This document shows, in pieces, positions 25,647-34,100 of a DNA stretch of 64,000 bases. This stretch comes from Candidatus Zhuqueibacterota bacterium. GTDB taxonomy: Bacteria; Zhuqueibacterota; Zhuqueibacteria; Residuimicrobiales; Oceaniaggregativiventaceae. The stretch spans positions 60,966 to 124,965 of the forward strand of contig WJMF01000222.1 of NCBI GenBank assembly GCA_014728085.1. The letters run 5' to 3'. Within the stretch, counting starts at the first letter, position 1, and each line of letters opens with the position of its first letter. The notes under the pieces are model-generated. The model ran no database searches. It was not told where the DNA came from and was given only the letters and a program-made list of their open reading frames with translations. Made by a program: the position numbers and the translations under genes.

Positions 25647-26921
25647 ATGTTTAAGAATCATCCAACAGGACTGAGAACTCTCTTTTTCACCGAAATGTGG
25701 GAGCGCTTTGGTTTCTATATCATGATTGCCGTTTTTGTACTCTATATGGATGAGCATATGCTTTGGGACGATTCGCAAAAAGGCACCATCTATGGTCTGT
25801 TTTTGGGAGCGGTCTATTTTATTCCCATTGCCGGTGGCTGGATAGCCGACCGGCTGTTGGGGTATGCCAAAACCATTAAGATAGGCGCGCTCGTCATGGC
25901 AATCGGATATATGACGCTGGCATTCTCTTCGAATGAACGCGTTCCGGTGTTTTTTTTGGCTCTGGCCCTGATTGCTGTTGGAAATGGTCTGTTTAAGGCG
26001 AATATTTCGGTCCTCGTTGGTAATCTGTATGAAAAAGAAAACGAGTTAAAGGATAATGCCTATAATATCTTCTACATGGGCATTAACATCGGCGCCGCAA
26101 TAGCACCACTGGCAGCAACAGCGTTTAGTTTAATTTTTCATGACTACCGTTATACGTTCGGCGTTGCTTCATTGGGCATGATTGTCTCTATATTTATTTT
26201 TCATCTGGGCCGGAATACATATCGTTCAGCTGACAATACCCGGGCTTCGAGACTGGAAAACATTGCCCCGACCGCTGATATAGACAAGCGTGAAGAACGA
26301 CAACGACTGGTGTCCCTTGGTATTCTTTTTGCCATCGCAATTTTTTTCTGGATGGCTTTTTACCAAAACGGATTTGCTCTCACGCTCTTCGCACAAAGGT
26401 CTACCATAACACTCGATTATTTACGCCCGGAAACTTATCAATTTTTTAATCCATTTTTCATCCTTGTTCTGACACCTGTCCTGGTTTACCTGTTTAGCGT
26501 GATGCGTCGTCGTGGAAAAGAACCCTCAAGTCCCGCTAAAATCGCTTATGGTATGTTTATTTGCGCGCTGGCCTGGGTTATTATGGCGATTGCTTCGATT
26601 AAGGGTGGCAATCAAGACATGACTATTATGTCACCGGCATGGCTGATTTCGACCTATTTTGTGATTACCATTTCCGAATTATTGGTCAGTCCCATGGGGC
26701 TTTCGTTTGTGTCCAAAGTCGCTCCCAAACGTATGCGCGGCTTGATGATGGGATTCTGGTTCGGTGCCACGGCTATCGGCAGCTATTTATCCGGTTTTTT
26801 TGGCAAATATTACAGTATTCTGGAACACCACCAATACTTTATCTATCTTACCGCTGCCCTGATTCTATCCGGTTTTTTGGTTGTCATCTTCCTGAAAAAA
26901 TTAAAGCGCTTTTCTAAATAA
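25647..26921 (+). CDS. POT/PTR-family proton-coupled peptide transporter
   Basis: The 424-residue membrane protein starts with the POT-family segment FFTEMWERFGFY, which contains the ExxER proton-coupling motif, and has GGWIADRLLG and GNGLFKANIS. The family imports di- and tripeptides with protons. The gene follows the M64 peptidase, and a shared terminator follows it. Within the cluster it would bring in peptides for the Xaa-Pro aminopeptidase. AAGGA precedes the start. Confidence 0.92.
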   Translation: MFKNHPTGLRTLFFTEMWERFGFYIMIAVFVLYMDEHMLWDDSQKGTIYGLFLGAVYFIPIAGGWIADRLLGYAKTIKIGALVMAIGYMTLAFSSNERVPVFFLALALIAVGNGLFKANISVLVGNLYEKENELKDNAYNIFYMGINIGAAIAPLAATAFSLIFHDYRYTFGVASLGMIVSIFIFHLGRNTYRSADNTRASRLENIAPTADIDKREERQRLVSLGILFAIAIFFWMAFYQNGFALTLFAQRSTITLDYLRPETYQFFNPFFILVLTPVLVYLFSVMRRRGKEPSSPAKIAYGMFICALAWVIMAIASIKGGNQDMTIMSPAWLISTYFVITISELLVSPMGLSFVSKVAPKRMRGLMMGFWFGATAIGSYLSGFFGKYYSILEHHQYFIYLTAALILSGFLVVIFLKKLKRFSK

Positions 26922-26928
26922 CAATATA

Positions 26929-26964
26929 ATCTCCGGAAAACATCTTTTCCCGTTTTCCGGAGAT
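26929..26964. terminator. Bidirectional hairpin terminator between the convergent POT and sorting-domain genes
   Basis: A perfect 13-bp inverted repeat (ATCTCCGGAAAAC at 26929-26941 and its complement at 26952-26964) with a 10-nt loop lies between two convergent genes. T-rich tracts flank both sides. Confidence 0.75.
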
Positions 26965-26969
26965 GCACT

Positions 26970-27671
26970 CTATTTTACAACCACCATCTCTCTGCAATGT
27001 ATTTTACCTTCAACATTGCAAATATAGTAATAAATACCGCTGCAGAGATTTGTACCATCTAACCGGTAACAGTAATTGCCAGCCTGATGAATATCATCAA
27101 CAAGCGTTTTGATGTGACAACCGCGAATATCATACAATGATATGTTAACATCTCTGCCTCTCTTCAGGCGATAGGGGATAAATGTGGTGGTATTGCAGGG
27201 ATTGGGGAAATTCTGCTGAACGATACCATCTTTTCCGTTCTTGCCCGTTTTTATCGCAGAAATTTTCGTTATCCAATTGCTTGTGGCATAATTGAGGATA
27301 TCTTTATTATCGACACCGTACCACATTTTAAAAGTATCCTGGTCGACCAGAACCCACCCCTGACTTGCCTGATATGTATCAAATCGATTCAAATCCTTCG
27401 AGGGTGCAATGACCTTATCGCTTATCAACGTCCATTGAATACCATCAAGAGACCTGGCATAACCAATCATCTGTTCCGATTCCGAATTGACTTTACTGTA
27501 CCACATATGATATTCGCGAGCATGATAAACAATGCAGGGCCTGAACAGGCAATCAGAATCGGGATCAAAGTAGTTCCGAATAATCGGATTAAATTCATTG
27601 GGTTGCCACAATGTTTGCGAAAACGTACAACAATAAAAAGAAAAAACAGTGAACAGAACTATTCTCCGCAT
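26970..27671 (-). CDS. Small secreted beta-propeller-like protein with T9SS-type sorting domain
   Basis: The 233-residue protein has a signal peptide (MRRIVLFTVFSFYCC ... SQ). It contains two repeats of the kind seen in five-bladed glycosidase propellers: YHMWYSKVNSESEQMIGYA with SLDGIQW, and FKMWYGVDNKDILNYA. The C-terminal domain starts at QNFPNPCNTTTFI and ends in a basic tail. It looks too short to form a full propeller, so it may be a truncated or minimal carbohydrate-related protein. The ATG at 27671 is chosen because GGAGGAAG precedes it. A longer in-frame start at 27728 has no such site. Confidence 0.75.
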   Translation of the reverse strand: MRRIVLFTVFSFYCCTFSQTLWQPNEFNPIIRNYFDPDSDCLFRPCIVYHAREYHMWYSKVNSESEQMIGYARSLDGIQWTLISDKVIAPSKDLNRFDTYQASQGWVLVDQDTFKMWYGVDNKDILNYATSNWITKISAIKTGKNGKDGIVQQNFPNPCNTTTFIPYRLKRGRDVNISLYDIRGCHIKTLVDDIHQAGNYCYRLDGTNLCSGIYYYICNVEGKIHCREMVVVK

Positions 27672-27875
27672 CGTTCTTCCTCCAATAATGAAAGAGAGAT
27701 ACAAAATAGGATCAATCCACCACCACATGAACAGAGGTCAAAGGATTTTCGGTATTATCCACATTACCGTAGAGCAGAATATCGATGGAAAAAGCAGGTA
27801 AGAAGTATAGGAACGAATCATTCTGAGGTATGGAAAATCAAACTCAGTCGATTTACATAATATCACCAGAGAACA

Positions 27876-28916
27876 TTAGATAACAGCAGATTCCAACATG
27901 AGAATGGTACCCTGTTCTGCATCGATTTGTACCCGAACACCAACAGGTAAGGTAAATTTGTTTTTTACGTGTCCGATCATTGAATTATACCACGCCGGTA
28001 TTCCCAGCGGTTTAATATGATTATTTAACACTTCCAGTAGTGTAAAAGAGCTATAATCCCCTCCCGGCTCGCAATCACTGCATTTACCAAAAATAAAACC
28101 GGTCAGCTTGTCCAATACGCCTGCCAGTTTTAATTGGGTGAGCATGCGATCGATTCTGTAAATATCTTCATGAATATCTTCAAGAAAAAGGATGTGATTC
28201 TCCCAGTTGGGTAAATAATCAGATCCGATAATAGCCGACAATACAGTCAAATTGCCACCAACCAATCTGCCCGTCGCCTTGCCGGGTGTAATCGTGCAAA
28301 CGCGATTCTTAACGGCCACGAGATGATCACCTTTATCTTGCGGATTTTCAAAATAAACGTTTTCGCCCTGGCACAACAGCCGTTTTAAATAATCGACCGT
28401 AAAGTCATTCCAGGTCGAATTCGCGGTTGGACCATGAAAAGTACAAAGCCCGGTTTTGGCATAAATACCAATAAGCAACGATGTGATATCGCTGAATCCG
28501 AGTACGATTTTCGGATGTCTGCGGATCAGATCATAGTCCAAAAGTGGCAGTAACCGGGCTGAGCCCCATCCCCCTTGAAGGGTAAAAATTGCTTTCACCT
28601 TCGGATCAGCAAACATCGCATTGATCTCACTGGCCCGGGCGTCATCTGTGCCTGCCAGGAATCCCCAGCGATCCAGAACATGAGACCCCGCTTTCATTTT
28701 AAAATCCAGTGCCGCTAAAATATCATTCATGATTTCCAGCCTGACGGGTTCATAGGTGATACCCGCAGGGCTGATCACGCCGACCGTATCACCGGCTTTA
28801 AGCTTTGGCGGTTTAAGAATATCCTGTCTGCCCAACAATGAGCCCGACATGCTCGCCGACAAGATCGCGGCAGCACCGGATGATTTCAAAAAATTTCTTC
28901 TTGAAAATCGATTCAT
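27876..28916 (-). CDS. Tat-exported LD-carboxypeptidase (S66 family)
   Basis: The 346-residue protein starts with a twin-arginine signal (SRRNFLKSSGAAAILSAS), so it is exported folded. The S66 domain shows the nucleophile region GFSDITSLL and the downstream GGNLTVLS and GHVKNKFTLPVG segments that carry the Glu/His partners. LD-carboxypeptidases trim murein tetrapeptides; some relatives hydrolyse microcin-type peptides. The ATG at 28916 is preferred because AGGAAG precedes it and it places the RR motif at the N-terminus. The gene lies 48 bp downstream of the DUF202 gene. Confidence 0.9.
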   Translation of the reverse strand: MNRFSRRNFLKSSGAAAILSASMSGSLLGRQDILKPPKLKAGDTVGVISPAGITYEPVRLEIMNDILAALDFKMKAGSHVLDRWGFLAGTDDARASEINAMFADPKVKAIFTLQGGWGSARLLPLLDYDLIRRHPKIVLGFSDITSLLIGIYAKTGLCTFHGPTANSTWNDFTVDYLKRLLCQGENVYFENPQDKGDHLVAVKNRVCTITPGKATGRLVGGNLTVLSAIIGSDYLPNWENHILFLEDIHEDIYRIDRMLTQLKLAGVLDKLTGFIFGKCSDCEPGGDYSSFTLLEVLNNHIKPLGIPAWYNSMIGHVKNKFTLPVGVRVQIDAEQGTILMLESAVI

Positions 28917-28964
28917 CTTCCTGTTGTCCTGTTTTTCTTTGCTGTAATTTAACAATTTTATTTT

Positions 28965-29279
28965 TCAATCTTCTTTTATGTTTCGAACACATTGAGAGAG
29001 TTTGTTCTGTGTACGCCAGAACTGAAAGACGCCAATAACAAATATGACCGTGGAACAGGCAATACCCAGCCCGCCTAAAATAAAAATATATTTATGCGGG
29101 TAGAATTTTATAATTCCCAATCCCAAAAGCAAAAATGCAAGAGAGGTACGAGCATAGGCCAAAAGCGTTCTTTGATTGGCCATTCTCGTCCTTTCCACAG
29201 CAAGAAATTCTGTGGTATTGCTTTTAACAATAGGATCTCTCCAATTTTCAATGTCTCTGGTTTTTCTAAATCGAAGCAT
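28965..29279 (-). CDS. DUF202 (YidH-type) small membrane protein
   Basis: The 104-residue protein contains NTTEFLAVERTRMANQRTL, the DUF202 signature, followed by two or three membrane segments. Function is not established for the family. AAGGGA precedes the ATG. It is part of the operon from the DUF2007 gene to the LD-carboxypeptidase gene. Confidence 0.88.
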   Translation of the reverse strand: MLRFRKTRDIENWRDPIVKSNTTEFLAVERTRMANQRTLLAYARTSLAFLLLGLGIIKFYPHKYIFILGGLGIACSTVIFVIGVFQFWRTQNKLSQCVRNIKED

Positions 29280-29302
29280 TTTATTCCCTTTGCTTCAAAT
29301 GC

Positions 29303-29659
29303 CTATTTCCGCTCCAAAAGCACCATATTATCGGTTTGATTTGGAACGACACAGAGAAATTCAAAATCCTCTTCACCAAGAACCTTGTACCAATGTGGAA
29401 CCCGGGCCGGAATAAAAACGACATTGTGTTTTTCCACCTTGCAGGCATTATCTCCAATTCCGATTTCAGCCCGGCCCGCCAATACAAATTGTTCGTGTTC
29501 CACCGTATTCGTATGCACAGGTATCTGACCACCAGCCTTGATAACAAAACGCCGGAGTGCGAAATGAGGCGCTTGATCCTGTCCGATCAAAACCTGCTTG
29601 TAGGCCTTTTCTCCGGCTGTGACCGTCTCGGTGGGGATGTCTCTAATATGCTTAATCAT
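29303..29659 (-). CDS. Single-domain cupin protein
   Basis: The 118-residue protein is a small beta-barrel cupin. The first motif is HTNTVEHEQFVLAGR with metal-ligand-type His and Glu residues; the second is near FIPARVPHWYKV. Small cupins of this kind often bind a metal and a small ligand, but the substrate cannot be told. The ATG at 29659 is chosen because GAGG lies about 9 nt upstream. A start at 29668 is also possible but sits directly on the ribosome-binding site. The region overlaps the stop of the DUF2007 gene, which suggests coupling. Confidence 0.85.
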   Translation of the reverse strand: MIKHIRDIPTETVTAGEKAYKQVLIGQDQAPHFALRRFVIKAGGQIPVHTNTVEHEQFVLAGRAEIGIGDNACKVEKHNVVFIPARVPHWYKVLGEEDFEFLCVVPNQTDNMVLLERK

Positions 29660-29660
29660 A

Positions 29661-29888
29661 TCATTCATCCTCGTTATTGATTTCCCGAAAAATCCGTAAA
29701 ATCTCTTGACGGTATTCTTCAGGAGCTTCGACATGCCCCCACCCTTTTAGTTGCTGAAACAACCCATCATACGCAGAATCATAATAACTGCGAATAACGT
29801 GAGGAATGCCGTTTTCTTTTAATGTTTCTTCCAATACCTGTGCCTGTACCTGATTATCCAGAACAAGAATTTTTGTCCAGTCAGTCAT
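29661..29888 (-). CDS. DUF2007-like small protein
   Basis: The 75-residue protein starts MTDWTKILVLDNQ and carries EETLKENGIPHVI, the pattern of DUF2007 (putative signal-transducing proteins of unknown role). The ATG at 29888 follows GAAAG at 7 nt; a GTG at 29894 is also in frame. It is the first gene of the operon driven from 29929-29957. Confidence 0.7.
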   Translation of the reverse strand: MTDWTKILVLDNQVQAQVLEETLKENGIPHVIRSYYDSAYDGLFQQLKGWGHVEAPEEYRQEILRIFREINNEDE

Positions 29889-29928
29889 TATCACGCTTTC
29901 GTTTAAATAATAAGATCGCTATGATAAT

Positions 29929-29957
29929 ATTATATGAAACCACCGGATCATAATCAA
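29929..29957 (-). promoter_or_regulatory. Strong sigma70-type promoter for the DUF2007-cupin-DUF202 operon
   Basis: On the minus strand TTGATT (29957-29952), a 17-nt spacer and a perfect TATAAT (29934-29929) lie 41 bp upstream of the start at 29888. Confidence 0.65.
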
Positions 29958-29996
29958 GCACCTATTGATGATAATAGATAATTTCCTTTTTACAAC

Positions 29997-30908
29997 TTAT
30001 TTTATATAAATCATACTGGAAGTCAGATGCATGTAACCGACACTTAAACGAATATAATAAGTGCCACTCGACAAGTTGAGAGGATTATATCGAATGGAAT
30101 AAAACCCAGGGGATTGTTGCTTTTCTACCAACGTTGCTTGTTTTCTACCCATGAGATCATAAATTTCCAGATTTACCGCTGCTGCATCGTGTAGGGTATA
30201 ATGAATCATAGTGCCTGCATTAAATGGATTGGGGAAATTGCCATGCAGCTCGCATAAAATCGGCAATGTAAATCCCGGATCATCTTTATTCGGTGCAGAT
30301 AGAGATGGTCCTAAATAAGTGAACTCCATATGACCGAATGAGATTGAACTGGCACCGGTGTCAATAACGCGAATGTAATCATCTTTTGCCAATTCATAAC
30401 GACCCAGATCCAGCCACACCAAACCACCGGTGCCAGGTACATTTTGACCTTTTTCAATACGGCTTTCGCCACCCTGATGATGTATAACATACACTGCAGG
30501 ATAGGGTGCGCGGTTTCGTCCTTCTCTATACTGTGCCCGGATTGAATAACGGCCAGCACCCAGTACATGAATGGGAGGTCTGTAATCCACCCATTGTTCA
30601 CCATTTGGATCGGGTTCGCCCTCTTCTACCTGCTTTTTTGAGGAATACCAATAATTCAGATGAGCCCTGGCAATGTTGTGTCGAATGAAACAGGAATTGT
30701 CTCCGTTCTTCCCATCATTGACATCCTGTTTGGGTTGTGTCGAACCCATATCGCCGGTATGCGCGTCAGTCTTTAACAAATAGACCTGACCAACCTCCAG
30801 TAATCGCGGTTTGGATTCTTCCTGAGCCGGCAAGACATTAACGAGCATGAATAAACATAAAGCGAAAGCAAAGAAACGGGCGGAAGGGATAGAGGTAGAT
30901 TGGTTCAT
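29997..30908 (-). CDS. Secreted golvesin-like domain protein with T9SS-type sorting domain
   Basis: The 303-residue protein has a signal peptide, one domain of about 170 residues and a C-terminal sorting domain (GNFPNPFNAGTMI). The central domain begins with QVYLLKTDAHTGD and includes QYREGRNRAPYPA and YIRVIDTGASSISFG. It resembles golvesin/CBM-like beta-sandwiches and is clearly paralogous to the N-terminal domain of the next gene upstream (31172-35278). The ATG at 30908 follows AAGGAG. Probable role: surface binding, possibly of carbohydrate, by inference only. Confidence 0.78.
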   Translation of the reverse strand: MNQSTSIPSARFFAFALCLFMLVNVLPAQEESKPRLLEVGQVYLLKTDAHTGDMGSTQPKQDVNDGKNGDNSCFIRHNIARAHLNYWYSSKKQVEEGEPDPNGEQWVDYRPPIHVLGAGRYSIRAQYREGRNRAPYPAVYVIHHQGGESRIEKGQNVPGTGGLVWLDLGRYELAKDDYIRVIDTGASSISFGHMEFTYLGPSLSAPNKDDPGFTLPILCELHGNFPNPFNAGTMIHYTLHDAAAVNLEIYDLMGRKQATLVEKQQSPGFYSIRYNPLNLSSGTYYIRLSVGYMHLTSSMIYIK

Positions 30909-30955
30909 CGGGTTGCTCCTTTCAGTTGATTTCAACATCTCGATTAATTAAAGCC

Positions 30956-30978
30956 AAAAAGAGGCACTTTGCCCTCTC
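30956..30978 (-). terminator. Possible terminator between the two golvesin-like genes
   Basis: On the minus strand a short GC-rich hairpin (AGAGGGCA-AAG-TGCCTCT with one bulged G) is followed by TTTTT. It lies downstream of the 4.1-kb gene. Confidence 0.4.
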
Positions 30979-31074
30979 TTAAGCTTTTCTCTTGAAACCA
31001 ACCTCCCGAAAAAGAACCAAAGCGGACGTTTCCCAACACGCATAGCTTTTGATTCAAAACCACTCTTATTTCAA

Positions 31075-31111
31075 CGCGTCCCCGGCAGAAATGTTCCCGC
31101 CGGAAGACGCG
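31075..31111. repeat. Imperfect GC-rich inverted repeat downstream of the beta-helix/He_PIG gene
   Basis: CGCGTC (31075-31080) pairs with GACGCG (31106-31111), and CCGGC (31082-31086) pairs with GCCGG (31099-31103), leaving an internal loop. It may be a terminator stem for the minus-strand gene or a structured RNA. Confidence 0.4.
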
Positions 31112-31171
31112 ATCTGTTAAAATTTACTATATTGTTTAGCCCTCTTTGTACTGTTTCGAAAAAATGTAACC

Positions 31172-34100
31172 CTACTTGACCAAAATCATTTTTTTCCGAT
31201 CAATAAAATCTTGGCAGCGTAAAGTATAAAAATAAATTCCGCTCGGTAAATCCAAAGCTTTAAAGATATAGGTATGTGTGCCCGGCTTTTTATATTCCCG
31301 TATAATTCGTATCTCTCTACCCAGCCGGTCATAAATACTCACTGTAATCCATCCCGCTTTCGGCAAATCATAAGTAATCGTGGTCGTCGGGTTAAAGGGA
31401 TTGGGATAGTTCTGACCCAGACGATAGTTCAGCGGAATGTCATTTTGCAGACCCGTTACCGCACTTGTGGATTGTTCCTTTACATATAGATTTATCACCA
31501 TCGTATCGCGTGCGGCAGGTTCCTGAGAATCCTCTACGTAAACAGTCAGAATATAAGTCCCCACTTGCTGGGGTACGCCCGAGAGTATGCCGGTTTCAGG
31601 ATCCAGTTGAAATCCGGCAACTGGTGCTGCCAGCATCCATGTATACGACGGAATACCACCGACAGCAGATAGCGTATCCGCATAATCTGTGTTCACAATT
31701 GCACTATCGACATCCTGATCGATGATGCTCAAATCCCGTGGTAAAATCGTCAGGGTGACTTTTTGTGTATCCACTAACGCAGGGACATTCGAGTCCATCA
31801 CCCTCACAACAAAGTTATAATTTCCAAAGCGTGTTGGTGTGCCGCGCAATTCACCCGATGTCGTGTCCAACTCTACGCCTATCGGTAGCTGTCCGGACAC
31901 AAGCCCCCACTGATAAGGCGAATAACCACCGGTTGCAGTCAGGTTGTCGGAATAGGACTGATCGACTTTGCCTGTATCCAAAACCGTTGTGGTTAATGTC
32001 AGGGCTGGTGGTGCTATGGTAATCCTGTAGGTCCTTGTATCCACCATAGGTACAGTCTGAGCATCAGTCACTTGAGCGACGAATTCGAAAACACCCATAG
32101 CCTGGGGCTGACCGCTAAGAACGCCGCTGCTATCTGCCAGTGATAATCCGGGAGGAAAAATATCGGAAGCAAATGACCAGGTGTAAGGCGGCATACCTCC
32201 GTCGGCTTTGAGCGTATCGCTGTAAAAATCATCGAAACTGCCATCCTTAATATCCTCAGTGGTTATCCTGAGCAGTGACGGTTCAATATACAGCAAAAGC
32301 GTAATCTCTTTTACCACTGGCGGCGGCTGACTATCCTCAACCCGGAAAACCAACTCATACGAACCAAATTCAACAGGTTCTCCGTGAAGAACAGCGTTGC
32401 TGGAATCAAATTCAATGCCTTGCGGCAAAGTGCCTTGAATTAAAGACCATTTATAAGGCGACAGCCCCTTGTCTGCCTTGAGAGAATCTTCATAGTCCTG
32501 ATATTGCTTGCCAGAGTCCAATCTTGTGGTTAAAATTTGCAGATCCAGTGAATCTATTAACAGCACGTATGATTTGCTTTGGACAAAAGCCGGTTCCTTT
32601 TGATCAGCAACCTGAACAGTAAGGGGAAATTGGCCATATTCCGCCGGTTTTCCGGAAATGACACCGCTTGTGGCATTGATTTCGAGGCTGTCCGGCAGGC
32701 GACCTGCTGTAAGCGTAAAAAGCAAAGAATCGGTACCGCCACTGATCGTCACCGTATCCTTGTAATCGACGAACAATTGACCCGCAGCAAGCGTTTCGGT
32801 AATAATTTCGAGATCCGCCGGTGAAATCTTAAGATTATAGGTTTTGCTTTTTACGGACGCCTCATTCCAATCATCCGTAACCTGTAAGGTGAAAGCAAAT
32901 TCCCCATACTCTACCGGAATACCGCTGATGATACCACTGCCATTGTCCAGAATCAATCCCCCTGGCAGCGTCCCGCTTTCAACAGACCAGGTATAAGGCT
33001 CTATACCACCTTCTGCCTGCAATGTGTCATTAAAAACCGCATTCACTTTACCGGAATCCAGCTCTGGGGTAACAATGATCAGTTCCTGCGGCACAATGGA
33101 TAGAGAAAAGGCTTTGGTTGTATCGAGCGGTGTTTCCGAATTGTCCTGTACACGCATCACCACATCAAAAACATCGGCATGAGACGGGGTTCCGCTAATA
33201 ACTCCATTTTGACTGTTCAGCTCGAGCCCCGGTGGCAGACTACCGGATTGAACGGACCAGGTATAAGGGGGTTCTCCGCCTTGTGCCTTAATGGTTTCAC
33301 TGTAAGGTAAATCAAGGGTTCCGGTTTTTAACGTGTCGGTAATGATAACAATTTGTTTGTTTAGAATGCTTAACGAGTATTCTCTAACCCGTTCAGCTGA
33401 AGATTGTTCATCCGCAGCCAGAACCAAAAACGTGCTTTCTCCCGATTCTTTGGCTATACCGGAAACAAGACCGGTTTGATTCTCCAAAACAAGGCTGTCT
33501 GGCAGCTCTCCCCGAACGATATTCCAGACAAAAGGCGGCGTGCCATGCGCAAAAGCATCGAGAGAGTCACTATAAGAAATACCTGCTGACCCATCTCGCA
33601 GCGGGACCGCGGGAATATGTTGCGGATAAACCGAGCTCTTCATATTACCGCCAAAAGCTCCCATATCATTTTCAAGCCCCCCCCGGGCTGGATTCAACGG
33701 AGAACCAGGCCGGTCCGGATCTTCCGTGTCGTTGTATTCCGGAGACGGGTTGCCGGCATCGATACAGGGAGAATCAGGCGATAGAGTAAAATCTCCATTG
33801 TGTGGATCGGCAAACAAAGGATCCTCATCGATGTTGCCCTGTCCTTCATGCCCTCCGCGGACATTTGAATATTCGATGGTAATGTTACCCGTGATTTCAG
33901 CCGGGGCATTATAGAGAATTGAATTGCGAATGGTCAGTGAACTCGCACCCAGTGCTTCGATAGCTTTTTTCTCGTGCATGGCCACGGTACAATTAATCAT
34001 TTCTGCATCCGCTGTGCCTGCAAAGGTTAAGGCGCTCTCTTCACCGCTCGCAGCATTGCCGTAAACCAGGGTGTGATACAAATCTACCGCAGCATCTTTG

